Assembly (NCBI GenBank): GCA_902767775.1
Contig: CACXIP010000016.1
Location: 62,001 to 126,000, forward strand
Direction: 5' to 3'
Length of the DNA stretch: 64,000 nt
Source: an uncultured Prevotellaceae bacterium
Lineage (GTDB): Bacteria; Bacteroidota; Bacteroidia; Bacteroidales; Bacteroidaceae
Part shown: one piece after another, positions 26,672-36,063 of the stretch
Layout: every line of letters begins with the position of its first letter
How positions within the stretch are numbered: the stretch's first letter is position 1
Program-made: the position numbers and the translations under genes
Notes under the pieces: generated by a model
What the model was told of the DNA's origin: nothing
What the model saw: the letters and a program-made list of their open reading frames with translations, nothing else
Database searches by the model: none

Positions 26672-28096
26672 ATGATTTCCTCCGAACTGTCATTTCAGGT
26701 TCTCCGCACAATGGGAATGGAACCCACTGGAGAACAAGCCCACGCCATTGACACCTTCGCCGAGTTTGCCGCCGACAGCGATGCACATGCCGTGATGGTG
26801 CTCACAGGTGCTGCGGGAACAGGAAAGACCACCATCGCCAGTGCCATCGTGCGTACCATGGTGAGGCTGCAGCAGCGGGTGATGCTGCTCGCTCCCACAG
26901 GGCGTGCCGCAAAGGTTTTCGCCCTCAACAGCGGTCATGCGGCATTCACTATCCACCGTAAGATATACCGCCAGAAAGCGTTCACGGGCGACATGAGCGG
27001 TTTCAACCTCAATGCCAACCTCTTCCGCGACACACTGTTCGTGGTCGATGAGGCTTCGATGGTGGCAAATGAGGGGATGGGGGAGGCCAATTTTGGCAGC
27101 GGACGGCTGCTGGACGACCTTGTGCAGTTTGTATATGGTGGGGAGAACTGCCGATTGCTGCTTGTGGGCGATAGGGCACAGTTGCCGCCGGTGGGTGAGG
27201 AGGAGTCGCCCGCATTGCAGCCTGACTACCTGGCTGGCTATGGGCTGAAACCTTATTGTGCTGACCTCAACGAGGTGCTTCGGCAGAGTCAGTTGTCGGG
27301 CATCCTTTACAATGCTACCGTCGTGCGCAACATGATTACACATGATGAGGCAACGGCATTGCCGAAGATACGGTTCACTGGCTTCGCCGATATTGTCATG
27401 GTACCGGGTGGCGAACTGATAGAACAGCTCAACAGCAGTTACAGTGAGGTGGGGGTGGATGAGACCATTGTCATCACGCGGTCGAACAAACGTGCCAACA
27501 TCTACAATCAGGGCATCCGTGGCAGTGTGCTCGGACGCGAGGAGGAAATATGCTCGGGCGACATGCTCATGGTGGTGCGCAACAACTATTATTGGGCGGA
27601 GAAGGAGAAGGTGCCGTTGGAGTTCATCGCCAATGGCGACCGGGTCCGCGTGCAGAGGGCAAGGCGCATCAGGGAGGTCTACGGCCTGCGGTTTGCCGAC
27701 GTCATGCTGTCGTTTCCTGATTACGAGGGTGTGGAACTGACCGCCACGGTGATTCTTGACTCGCTCACCTCAGAGGCTCCTGCCCTCACCCGTGAGCAAA
27801 ACGATGCATTGTTCAATGGTGTCCTTGCCGATTATGAGGATATCCCCCTCAAGCACGACCGTATGGAGAAGGTGCGTTCTGATGTCCATTATAATGCCCT
27901 TCAGGTGAAATATGCCTATGCCGTTACCTGCCACAAGGCACAGGGCGGTCAGTGGGAGCATGTCTATGTCGACCAAGGCTACATGACCGACGATATGCTA
28001 ACGCCCGACTATATCCATTGGCTCTACACCGCGTTCACGCGGGCATCCTCAAAACTCTTCCTTGTCAACTGGCCCAGTACGCAAACTGACATGTAG
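26672..28096 (+). CDS. RecD-like superfamily 1B DNA helicase (AAA_30/UvrD_C_2)
   Basis: A 474-residue ATP-dependent helicase with Walker A GAAGTGKTT (about residue 49), motif Ia LLAPTGRAAKVF, Walker B FVVDEASMV, motif III LLLVGDRAQLPPVG, and the C-terminal UvrD_C_2 motifs YAVTCHKAQGGQW and YTAFTRAS. It resembles RecD2-type 5'-3' helicases but is shorter and lacks the long N-terminal domain. A role in repair or recombination is likely. The start at 26672 is chosen since the frame upstream is repeat DNA. It converges on the susD-like gene. Confidence 0.9.
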   Translation: MISSELSFQVLRTMGMEPTGEQAHAIDTFAEFAADSDAHAVMVLTGAAGTGKTTIASAIVRTMVRLQQRVMLLAPTGRAAKVFALNSGHAAFTIHRKIYRQKAFTGDMSGFNLNANLFRDTLFVVDEASMVANEGMGEANFGSGRLLDDLVQFVYGGENCRLLLVGDRAQLPPVGEEESPALQPDYLAGYGLKPYCADLNEVLRQSQLSGILYNATVVRNMITHDEATALPKIRFTGFADIVMVPGGELIEQLNSSYSEVGVDETIVITRSNKRANIYNQGIRGSVLGREEEICSGDMLMVVRNNYYWAEKEKVPLEFIANGDRVRVQRARRIREVYGLRFADVMLSFPDYEGVELTATVILDSLTSEAPALTREQNDALFNGVLADYEDIPLKHDRMEKVRSDVHYNALQVKYAYAVTCHKAQGGQWEHVYVDQGYMTDDMLTPDYIHWLYTAFTRASSKLFLVNWPSTQTDM

Positions 28097-28109
28097 GAAT
28101 AATCAACAA

Positions 28110-28137
28110 GGGCGTGCCAAAATTTTTTGACACGCCC
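28110..28137. terminator. Bidirectional terminator between helicase and SusD genes
   Basis: A GGGCGTG/CACGCCC stem surrounds a 14-nt loop containing AAAATTTTTT. It lies between two convergent genes and could serve both. Confidence 0.65.
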
Positions 28138-28168
28138 TCATCATATTATTTATTCTCAGATTATAATG

Positions 28169-30058
28169 TTACTTCTTGGTGTAAGCATTGTAACCTGGGT
28201 TCTGACCGAACTCCTCGGCATTCTCCAACTTGTCGAGGAAACTTGTGGGAATCGGCCACAGATAGTTGTGCTCATCTACAGGTTCGTCGCCACGCATGGC
28301 GGGGTTGTGTCCCTTCAGGTAGTCCACCAGATGGCCTGTGCGCTTTAGGTCAAACCAGCGCAGCCACTCGCCACAGAGTTCGCGGGCACGCTCTTCGAGA
28401 ATCCATTCAATGGTCATCTGGCCTGCTGTCACCTTCATCTCGCTGGCATCATGACCCGGCTTTAGGATACGCGATGTGCGGATGCCCTTGCCTTCGTCGT
28501 TGATGATATTGGCTGCCTCAGAGGGGTTGCCCAACTGAATCTGGCACTCAGCGGCTATCAGCGGCATCTCAGCATAACGGAAGATGGGCACGTCGCCGAA
28601 ACCAATCTGTGCATTGGCAGCAGTCAGCAGGAAGGTGCCATTGAGGTCGCGGTCCCAGATGCGGTATTTACGGAAACGAGGATAGGAGGTGGCAACGAAA
28701 GTGGTGGTGGGTACACCGCCGATGTCGTCCGGATTGAGGTCGCGGATGCGGGCGCCGCCCATCCGTGTGATTTTGCCGTCGCGGAGGTCATAGACATTGT
28801 TGGCACCCAAAAGCACATATCCTTTCTCTGCGGCAGCCTCACGGTCTGCATCGGTCACAGGCTTGCGGCTCACTTTCAGTCCCAGGTCGCCTTTGACAAT
28901 GGTCTTGCCAATCAAAGTGGTGGGAGCCATGAAATTGTTGACGTCCGCCTCTGTCCATGTATAACTATCTGCACTCACGGGGTATTCCTCTTGGAAGAGA
29001 ACGTCATAACGGAGGTCCCAGTCACTAAATAGGTTGAGCAGATAGTAGGTGGGGCACAGCAACACGCTCTCACGGGGATACTCCCAGTTGGTGGCAGTCT
29101 GCACGTTGCCGAAACGGTTGAGCAGACGGGGCGAGAAGTACATATGCAGACGGTTGGGGTTGCCCGACTGCTTGTTGAGCGTGGAGTTGTCGGAATGGGT
29201 CACCACCCACAGGTACTCGGAGTTGGTCTTGTTGTTCTTGGCCTGCCAGATTTCATCATATGTGCTGTAGAGCTTGATGCCAAGCGAACCTTGGTTGTCC
29301 ATCACATACCTGGCGGCTTCCAATGCTTTCTGATAGAATGCCTTGGCCTCGCTGCTGCCAGCTGCCTCATACTGGGCGCGGGTCAGGCAGACACGTGCTA
29401 AAAGGGCATAGGCTGCTTTCTTGGTGGAGCGGCCTACCTCGCCGTTGAACGGGGTGACGGGGAGCAGACGGGTGGCTGCCTCAGCATCGGGGATGATGAC
29501 CTCGTCGTAGATAACCTTGCGGTTGGTGCGATAGGCCTTGTAGACAGGAGTAGATGTGGGTTCGGTGCGCATCTCGATGTCGCCAAACCACTCCACAAGC
29601 CACCAGTAGTTGTAGGAGCGCATGAATCGTGCCTCTCCCTCATAGTCGTTGCGGGCATCGTCTGTTAGTCCCTGTGTGGTGGGCAGGTATGCCAGCACCG
29701 CATTGGCAAGGTTGACGTTGTCGTACACACGGTTCCATGCACCAGCTACCTGACCGCGGTCGCCCTGGAGGTCGACAAAGCGGGTGAGCTGCATGCCATA
29801 GGTGTATTTGTCGGGGATGTTGGCCCAGATATCACCGGCGCCCTCGAAATAGAGGACGGGGTCCTCGCGCCCGAAATACTTCCAACGGAAGTTGTAATAC
29901 ATCTGGTTGACGAGGCCCTCGATGCCTTGCTGAGTCTCGAAGACGGCTTCTGCGGTTTCACTCGAAGGGTTGTACTCGTCGAGGTCACATGAAGTGAAAC
30001 CTAATGTGGTGGCGCTTAGAAGCAGCGCACCAACGAAATATTTATTGAAAATCTTCAT
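28169..30058 (-). CDS. susD: SusD/RagB-family outer-membrane glycan-binding lipoprotein
   Basis: A ~629-residue lipoprotein. The signal peptide MKIFNKYFVGALLLSATTLGFTSC ends in a Cys for lipidation. The mature N-terminus DLDEYNPSS, the TPR-like helices, and the C-terminal WILEERARELCGEWLRWFDLKRTG are hallmarks of SusD. These proteins cap SusC transporters and deliver glycans. The ATG at 30058 is 11 nt after the SusC stop and is preferred over an in-frame ATG that overlaps that stop. No glycoside hydrolase gene adjoins, so the ligand cannot be named. Confidence 0.95.
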   Translation of the reverse strand: MKIFNKYFVGALLLSATTLGFTSCDLDEYNPSSETAEAVFETQQGIEGLVNQMYYNFRWKYFGREDPVLYFEGAGDIWANIPDKYTYGMQLTRFVDLQGDRGQVAGAWNRVYDNVNLANAVLAYLPTTQGLTDDARNDYEGEARFMRSYNYWWLVEWFGDIEMRTEPTSTPVYKAYRTNRKVIYDEVIIPDAEAATRLLPVTPFNGEVGRSTKKAAYALLARVCLTRAQYEAAGSSEAKAFYQKALEAARYVMDNQGSLGIKLYSTYDEIWQAKNNKTNSEYLWVVTHSDNSTLNKQSGNPNRLHMYFSPRLLNRFGNVQTATNWEYPRESVLLCPTYYLLNLFSDWDLRYDVLFQEEYPVSADSYTWTEADVNNFMAPTTLIGKTIVKGDLGLKVSRKPVTDADREAAAEKGYVLLGANNVYDLRDGKITRMGGARIRDLNPDDIGGVPTTTFVATSYPRFRKYRIWDRDLNGTFLLTAANAQIGFGDVPIFRYAEMPLIAAECQIQLGNPSEAANIINDEGKGIRTSRILKPGHDASEMKVTAGQMTIEWILEERARELCGEWLRWFDLKRTGHLVDYLKGHNPAMRGDEPVDEHNYLWPIPTSFLDKLENAEEFGQNPGYNAYTKK

Positions 30059-30069
30059 TGTCCTAATCA

Positions 30070-33000
30070 TTAAAAGTTAACATTCACACCTATTGTCACG
30101 CTGCGCTGCTGTCCTTCGGGATCGAAATGCTTCATCCAGTCTTCCTTCACGATGTAGAAGGGGTTGTTGACGGTGGCGTAGAGGCGCAGTTTCTCGATGC
30201 CAAGTGAGCGGAGCGCCGTGCGGGGAAGCGTGTAGCCGAGAGCAATGCGCTTGAGCTTGATAAACGATTGGTCGCAATACCAGAATGCGGTATAGCCCTT
30301 GTAGTCGTAGAAATTAAAGTTCTGCATCAGTGCGGGGAATGTGCCGCCCTCATTGGTGTTGGCTACCCAGTAGTCCATCGTGGTGTAGCGGCCACCGGTC
30401 GATGGTGAGTAGTTGGCCAGCGGGTTGTCGCCCCAGTGTCCCCAACGGGCATAGATGTAGATGTTCAGGTCGAAGTTCTTGTAGCGGAAGTCATTGTTGA
30501 AACCAGCAAACCAGTCGGGTGAGGCTGAGCCTACGATGGTGTAGTCCTTGGTGTCAATCCAATGGTCGCCGTCGAGGTCGGTCACCTTGATGTCGCCGGG
30601 CTTGAAGGGCGTGGTCTTCTTCTCATCGGTGAAGTACTCAGCAGCCTGGGCGGCTTCGGAGGTCTTCCAGATGCCTTCGTAGATATAGGTGCGGTATGAC
30701 TTGATTGGCGAACCTACCATCAGCACCTCCTCGGGTTTGTTGCCCAACTGAATCATGTCGACATCGCCGGTGAGTTCAAGAATCTCTTCCTTGTTGGTGG
30801 AGAATGAGAGGGTGCTGTTCCACTGGAAGTCTTTCTTTGCGATGTTGCGGCTGTTGATGGTCAACTCCCAACCGCGGTTTTGGGTGGAACCGATGTTCGT
30901 GTAGGTGCTGAAATTGCCGTCGTTGCCGGAAGAGGTGGGCAGCGAGCGGAGCAGAATCAGGTCGGTGGTCTTTGTGTTGTACCAGTCGAAGGTGACGCTG
31001 ACGCGGTTGTTGAACAGAATCAGGTCAAAACCGATGTCGGTGGTGGTGGAGCGCTCCCATTTGGTGTCGAGGTTGCCGATGATGGCTGCGCCGGTCTTGT
31101 CATTGGTGGTCTTCACACCCAACCAGTAGTGGCTGGCCTGGGTGTTCTGGAAGCCTAACTGTCCGTTGTCGAAGGTGACGCCCGACTGTGTGCCATAGAC
31201 ATCGATACCTGCGTTGCCCGTTACACCATAGGTGGCGCGGATTTTCAAGTCGTCAAGCCACGACTTGGTGCCTGCCATGAAGGGCTCGTCGCTCACGCGC
31301 CATGCTACGGCAGCAGAGGGGAAGGTGTCCCACTTGTGGCCCTTGGCAAGACGGGAGGCTCCATCGCGGCGGACGGAGGCGGTGAAGAGATAACGACTCT
31401 TCCAGTCGTAACTGACACGGCCGGCATAGGAGAAGTTCTGCTCTTTCTGATAGGCGCTGCTATGAAGCATATGACCGGCACCACCATCGTTGCTGGCGAG
31501 GTTCCACCAGAGGTTGGATGCCAGGGTCTGACCATAGGAGGAGGCGCTGAGAATATCGTAGGTGCGCCTGTTCCAGGTGGTGAGTGCAGTCAAGGAGAGG
31601 TGATGGTCCTCGGGCAGCATCTTGAACTGGTAGGTAAGGATGTTGTTCCACTCGATGAAGAGGCTGTTGGACTTGCTCTCCGAGGCGGCGCTCAAGTTGG
31701 TGCCGTTGTAGAGCTGCGTGGCAGAGTTGTTGGCGGTAAAGCTGCCGTCAGAGTAGTTGGTGATGTGTGCGTTGAACTGCGTGCGCAGTGACAGTCCGTC
31801 GATAGGATGAATGTCGAGATAGCCGTTGGCCACCACATTGGTGCCGTAGGTCTCGCGGCTGTAGCGGTCGCCGTTGAGGGTGTTCACCAATGGGTTGACA
31901 TAACCGCCGCTGTCGAGCGGGCGCTCCACCATGGTTGAACCGATGATGTATTTGCCGGCTGAGTAGTCATAGTATCCGTAAGGTGAACCGAGCTGCAAGT
32001 CAGTGGTCGATGCCTCTTCGTAGGGAGAACGGTTCGACCTGTTGTGGGTTAGCTGGAAGATGACGCCGCCACTTATCCACTTGCGGATGACATGGTCGAT
32101 ATTGGCGCGCAGGGTGTAGCGTTTGTTGCCTCCACTCTCCTTCCATCTGCTGCCGATGTTGGCATAGCCCGCGCTGAAACGTGCTGTAGTACGCTCATTG
32201 CCACCGGAGAGGGTGACGGTGTGGTTGGTGCTCCATGTGGTGCTTTTTTGCAGTAGGTCCTCGTAGTTGGTCCATGCTCCTGCTTGATAGGCTGCAAGTG
32301 CCTCCGGACTGGCACCGAAGAGATTGATGTCATCGGCGCTGCTGCTCCAGTTGCCTGCATTTTGGGCGGCCAGCTTGCGTGTCTCATAGTAGTTGGTTCC
32401 TTCGCGGTAGTCGGGATGCTCCATGCGGAAGGCACCAGTGGCATAACCATTGTAGGAGATGAAGAAACGTCCTGCCTCGGCTTTCTTCGTGGTGACGATG
32501 ATGACACCGTTGGCACCTTGCGAACCGTAGATGGCGGTGGATGAGGCATCTTTTAGAACATCGATGCTCTCGATGTCGTCGGGGTTGATGTCGCTGAGCG
32601 AACCGCCCTGCACACCATCGATGATGACCAGCGGTTCGTTGCTGCCGTTGATGGAGCGGTTGCCGCGGATGCGCATCTCGCTGCCGTTCACGTCAAGACC
32701 AGTGATACGTCCTTGCAACGAGGTGGCGACATCGGATGTCGGGGTCTGGAGGATGACATCACTTTTCACCTGTGCCACGGCTCCTGTCACGTCGCGTTTC
32801 TTCACTGTACCGAAGCCGATAACCACTACCTCGTCAAGTCCGAGGGCATCAGGCTCCATCCTGACCGACATGTTGGAGGATGCCTGTATGGTCATCGTCT
32901 TGTATCCTGTATAGGAGAACACCAGATTGGTCCTGTCGGAAGGTACTGTGAGCGAGAAATTTCCGTCGATGTCGGTGACGGTACCTCCTGTGGCGTTGTC

Positions 33001-33198
33001 GATTCTGACAGTTACACCAATCAGAGGCTCACCTGCCTCGTCCACAACATGTCCTCTGACGGATAGTGTCTGCTGCTGGACAGCAGGCAGCCCAGAGGCA
33101 CCGCTTCCTTCTGCCAGCGCGGTGGTTGGCATCAGCAAGGCCGCAAAGCCGAGGACCAATGTGGTTCTCTTCAAATAGCCAATTGTCTTTTTTTTCAT
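30070..33198 (-). CDS. susC: SusC/RagA-family TonB-dependent outer-membrane transporter
   Basis: A 1042-residue protein with a signal peptide (TTLVLGFAALLMPTTALA) and a carboxypeptidase-regulatory-like domain (VRGHVVDEAGEPLIGVTVRIDNATGGTVTDIDGNFSL). A TonB-box-like segment follows (GLDEVVVIGFGTVKKRDVTGAV), then the plug (DVATSLQGRITGLDV, DIESIDVLKDASSTAIYGSQGANGVIIVTTK) and the 22-strand barrel ending in VTIGVNVNF. It forms an import complex with the SusD protein just downstream. The upstream intergenic region (33199-33566) holds a TATATTTG box but no recognisable regulator gene. Confidence 0.96.
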   Translation of the reverse strand: MKKKTIGYLKRTTLVLGFAALLMPTTALAEGSGASGLPAVQQQTLSVRGHVVDEAGEPLIGVTVRIDNATGGTVTDIDGNFSLTVPSDRTNLVFSYTGYKTMTIQASSNMSVRMEPDALGLDEVVVIGFGTVKKRDVTGAVAQVKSDVILQTPTSDVATSLQGRITGLDVNGSEMRIRGNRSINGSNEPLVIIDGVQGGSLSDINPDDIESIDVLKDASSTAIYGSQGANGVIIVTTKKAEAGRFFISYNGYATGAFRMEHPDYREGTNYYETRKLAAQNAGNWSSSADDINLFGASPEALAAYQAGAWTNYEDLLQKSTTWSTNHTVTLSGGNERTTARFSAGYANIGSRWKESGGNKRYTLRANIDHVIRKWISGGVIFQLTHNRSNRSPYEEASTTDLQLGSPYGYYDYSAGKYIIGSTMVERPLDSGGYVNPLVNTLNGDRYSRETYGTNVVANGYLDIHPIDGLSLRTQFNAHITNYSDGSFTANNSATQLYNGTNLSAASESKSNSLFIEWNNILTYQFKMLPEDHHLSLTALTTWNRRTYDILSASSYGQTLASNLWWNLASNDGGAGHMLHSSAYQKEQNFSYAGRVSYDWKSRYLFTASVRRDGASRLAKGHKWDTFPSAAVAWRVSDEPFMAGTKSWLDDLKIRATYGVTGNAGIDVYGTQSGVTFDNGQLGFQNTQASHYWLGVKTTNDKTGAAIIGNLDTKWERSTTTDIGFDLILFNNRVSVTFDWYNTKTTDLILLRSLPTSSGNDGNFSTYTNIGSTQNRGWELTINSRNIAKKDFQWNSTLSFSTNKEEILELTGDVDMIQLGNKPEEVLMVGSPIKSYRTYIYEGIWKTSEAAQAAEYFTDEKKTTPFKPGDIKVTDLDGDHWIDTKDYTIVGSASPDWFAGFNNDFRYKNFDLNIYIYARWGHWGDNPLANYSPSTGGRYTTMDYWVANTNEGGTFPALMQNFNFYDYKGYTAFWYCDQSFIKLKRIALGYTLPRTALRSLGIEKLRLYATVNNPFYIVKEDWMKHFDPEGQQRSVTIGVNVNF

Positions 33199-33314
33199 AA
33201 TAGTTTTGTTTTAGTTAAAAATGGTTTTGGGTTGAAGTATATAATAATTTAGGTTATTTTAATTTGTAGATTTGCTTTAGTAGTTTCTTCGTCGGTATCA
33301 TGGCTTGTTGGGTA

Positions 33315-33322
33315 CAAATATA
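33315..33322 (-). promoter_or_regulatory. Possible -7 box of the susCD operon
   Basis: TATATTTG on the minus strand fits TAnnTTTG and would give a leader of ~110 nt. A TTG at the right spacing is not clear. Confidence 0.35.
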
Positions 33323-33524
33323 CAAAAGAAAATGCAAAATCCCATTTATGAGGCACATTTTTTTTGTTTGTAGAGGAAATAAAGGTAAAATAATGGATTC
33401 AACGTCCTCATGTTGAACGTAGTTAAAGAAAGTTGAGCAAATGCGAAACTTGTATTAAATCAGTGTTGAATGGGAGAAGAATGAAAAATAATGTCGTTTC
33501 TTTCCTTGTTTGATTGATTTTGTG

Positions 33525-33532
33525 TAATTTTG
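33525..33532 (+). promoter_or_regulatory. -7 box of the DUF4923 gene
   Basis: TAATTTTG lies 35 nt before the ATG at 33567. Candidate -33 TTG triplets are closer than usual. Confidence 0.4.
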
Positions 33533-33566
33533 CCCCATTGAGAATCACCTAAATATTTTTGAATAT

Positions 33567-34169
33567 ATGAAGAAGAAAATCATGGCGGCTATGGCCGCAG
33601 CAATCCTTGTCTTGTCGGGCTGCATGGGAACCAGTGGAATCCTCAAAGGTGTGGACACCACAAATGCGCTGGGCAACATCATAGGCAGTGTGCTCGGTAT
33701 CAACAGGGTGAGCGAGGCCAACCTCGTAGGTAATTGGAGATACTCCTCCCCGGGATGTGCCTTCACCAGTGACAACCTGTTGGCAAAGGCTGGCGGTGAG
33801 GTGGCTGCGCAGAAAATCAAGTCACAGTTGCTGCCGCATTACCAGTCATTGGGCATCTCGAGCGGCAACACCCTTTTCACTTTTAAGGAGGACAAGACTT
33901 TTTCTGGTAAATTGGCTGGGAAGTCCATCAGCGGCACGTATACCTATAACGCGCAGACGGGTGCCATCAATCTGAAGACGCTGCTGCTCAGCATGAACGG
34001 CTATGTCACGCTGACCACCAGCGGTATCAGCCTGCTCTTTGAGTCGCAGAAAATCCTGAGCGTGATGCAGACACTCGGTGCTCTCAGCGGCAATTCCACC
34101 ATCGGTACCATCGGTGAAATCTCGAAGAACTACGATGGTGTGCGGGTAGGATTCGAACTGACACGCTGA
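33567..34169 (+). CDS. DUF4923-family lipoprotein
   Basis: A 200-residue protein with a good lipobox (AAILVLSGC, Cys at residue 19). The mature part has LGNIIGSVLG, LVGNWRYSSPGCAFTSDNLLAKAGG and FKEDKTFSGKLAGKSISGTYTYNAQTGAINL, the pattern of Bacteroidales DUF4923 proteins, which have a lipocalin-like beta-barrel look. Function unknown. It is a single gene diverging from susC. Confidence 0.85.
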   Translation: MKKKIMAAMAAAILVLSGCMGTSGILKGVDTTNALGNIIGSVLGINRVSEANLVGNWRYSSPGCAFTSDNLLAKAGGEVAAQKIKSQLLPHYQSLGISSGNTLFTFKEDKTFSGKLAGKSISGTYTYNAQTGAINLKTLLLSMNGYVTLTTSGISLLFESQKILSVMQTLGALSGNSTIGTIGEISKNYDGVRVGFELTR

Positions 34170-34207
34170 CCTATCTTTTTCCCATCAGGAGTAGAGAATA
34201 CTGTTGT

Positions 34208-35467
34208 TCAGCCCTGATGGAGAATCTCATCTACAGCCCGGAGCAATGCTCCGGGCTCGTTTGTTTTGATGCGGATAGACTTGAGGCATCCTGCCCGTTC
34301 TCCTGCCTCAGTGTCACGCTCGCTGTCGCCTATCATATAGGAACGGCTGAGGTCAATATTCCAGTCGTGGGCGGCTTGCAGCAGCATGCCGGGAGCCGGT
34401 TTCCGGCACTCGCATTTGATTTTATACTCCTTGCGCTCTTCTGGATAACCACTGTCGGGATGGTGCGGACAATAGTAAATAGCATTGACATAAGCACGCT
34501 CAAGACCGAGCTTCGTCTCAAGGGTGGCATGGATATGGTCGAGTTCCTCAAGACTGCATAGGTTGCGTGCGATGACGGGTTGGTTGGTCACAATGATGGC
34601 GAGATAGTCACTGGCATTGATGTGGCGGATGGCTTCGGCTGCTCCCTCAATGAGCCGCAGTTGACTGGCATCGTGAAGGAGATGCACTTCCTCTGTGATG
34701 GTTCCGTCGCGGTCGAGGAAGATGGCAGGACGGGGGTGGCAGCGGTTGCGGCGAACAGGAATACCGGTGCGCACGTCGGAGCAAACGGCCTCATAACGGT
34801 CTGGCGTGCCCATATCCTTGATGTATTCAAACGACACATAACCATAGAGCTGCATGCCGGCTGTAAGGCATCGGGGCAAGATGTCTTTCTCGATATGGCT
34901 TTTTACGCCACACTCAATCATCGTCAGCACACGGGGAGAGAAGATGAACAGTGAGGCGTTGACCATGTTGTGGGTCACCAGTCCCTCGGGATGTGGCTTG
35001 ATATGCATTTGTTTGACCCTCCCATCCTCACTGAGTTCCACAATGTCGGAGTCATAGGGATGGTCATTGGGGTGAACGAACAAAGTGGCGTCGGCATTGT
35101 GTCTGTGATGGAAAGCCAACATGGCATCCATGTCGATGTCAACGATAGTGTCTCCATACAATACAAAGAAATCATCTGTCAGTTGTTCTTGCAGATAGGC
35201 CAATGCTCCAGCTGTCCCAAGGGGTTGGGTTTCTTGGAAATAGTCGATGTGAACGCCCCATCTTGAGCCATCGCCGAAATAATGGCGGATATGTTCTCCC
35301 AAATGGCCGGTGATGAAGATAAAATCGGTATGTCCGTAACGCTTGGCAAGTTCCACCTCTCTCTCGATGATGGGTTTGCCCTCAACGGGAATCATCGCTT
35401 TGGGTATCTCGCTGTTGACAGAGGCGATGCGGGTGCCTTGTCCGCCTGCTATGATGACTATTTTCAT
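34208..35467 (-). CDS. hddC-gmhB: Bifunctional heptose-1-phosphate guanylyltransferase / heptose-1,7-bisphosphate phosphatase
   Basis: A 419-residue fusion. Residues 1-235 are a nucleotidyltransferase (VIIAGGQGTRIASVNSEIPKAMIPVEGKPIIE, with VLYGDTIVDID), as in HddC. Residues ~240-419 are a HAD-IIIA phosphatase (FLDRDGTITEE) with the GmhB zinc motif CPHHP, CECRKPAPG and IGDSERDTEAG. Together with GmhA and HddA it would complete synthesis of GDP-D-glycero-alpha-D-manno-heptose from sedoheptulose-7-phosphate. Its start overlaps the gmhA stop by 4 nt. The nucleotide used (GTP) is assigned by pathway context, not by a visible residue. Confidence 0.88.
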   Translation of the reverse strand: MKIVIIAGGQGTRIASVNSEIPKAMIPVEGKPIIEREVELAKRYGHTDFIFITGHLGEHIRHYFGDGSRWGVHIDYFQETQPLGTAGALAYLQEQLTDDFFVLYGDTIVDIDMDAMLAFHHRHNADATLFVHPNDHPYDSDIVELSEDGRVKQMHIKPHPEGLVTHNMVNASLFIFSPRVLTMIECGVKSHIEKDILPRCLTAGMQLYGYVSFEYIKDMGTPDRYEAVCSDVRTGIPVRRNRCHPRPAIFLDRDGTITEEVHLLHDASQLRLIEGAAEAIRHINASDYLAIIVTNQPVIARNLCSLEELDHIHATLETKLGLERAYVNAIYYCPHHPDSGYPEERKEYKIKCECRKPAPGMLLQAAHDWNIDLSRSYMIGDSERDTEAGERAGCLKSIRIKTNEPGALLRAVDEILHQG

Positions 35468-36060
35468 GGCTTGTGGTATTCAGCTCCAAATAGGTTTTCT
35501 TCGACAATGCAGCAGATGATATGCCCGATGAGTGTCTGGCATTCCTGGATGCGTGGGGTGGAGGTGCTTGGTATTTTCAACACATAGTCCCACTTGTCCA
35601 TCTGGCAAGGAGATGCGCCAACAAGGGCTACGGCGGTTACTCCCAGTTCGCGGCAGGTGTCAAGCGATTCCACCAGGTTGCGGGAGTTGCCTGAGGTGGA
35701 TATGCCTATAAACACGTCGCCAGGGCGTGCATTGGCTTGCAGTTGGCGTGAGAAGACGTGCTCATAGCCATAGTCGTTGGCGATGGCGGTGATGATGGAG
35801 GTATCGGTGGTCAGGGCGATGGAGGTGAGGGCAGGACGGTCGAAGTAGAATTTGCTGACCATCTCGCCTGCCATGTGCTGGGCATCAGCGGCACTGCCTC
35901 CGTTGCCTGCCCATATCACTTTGTTGCCTCTTTGATAGGCTTTTGTGCATAGGTCGGCGATTTGGGCAATGGTCTTTATGGACTGAAGGTCGGCGAGTAA
36001 GGCTTTTTTTACTTCAGCCGATTCTGTGATATGCTGTATGGTTGTTGTTTGGCTGTCCAT
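35464..36060 (-). CDS. gmhA: Sedoheptulose-7-phosphate isomerase GmhA
   Basis: A 198-residue SIS-domain protein that converts sedoheptulose-7-phosphate to D-glycero-D-manno-heptose-7-phosphate. The signature VIWAGNGGSAADAQHMAGEMVSKF and the second SIS half GDVFIGISTSGNSRNLVES are clear. It lies 3 nt after the hddA stop and overlaps the fused gene by 4 nt, so it belongs to one transcript. Confidence 0.94.
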   Translation of the reverse strand: MDSQTTTIQHITESAEVKKALLADLQSIKTIAQIADLCTKAYQRGNKVIWAGNGGSAADAQHMAGEMVSKFYFDRPALTSIALTTDTSIITAIANDYGYEHVFSRQLQANARPGDVFIGISTSGNSRNLVESLDTCRELGVTAVALVGASPCQMDKWDYVLKIPSTSTPRIQECQTLIGHIICCIVEENLFGAEYHKP

Positions 36061-36063
36061 TTC

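Noticed and set aside
34183-34221. CCATCAGG/CCTGATGG inverted repeat as a terminator of the glycan operon
   Set aside because: The stem is only 8 bp with a 22-nt loop and lacks a T tail on either strand.
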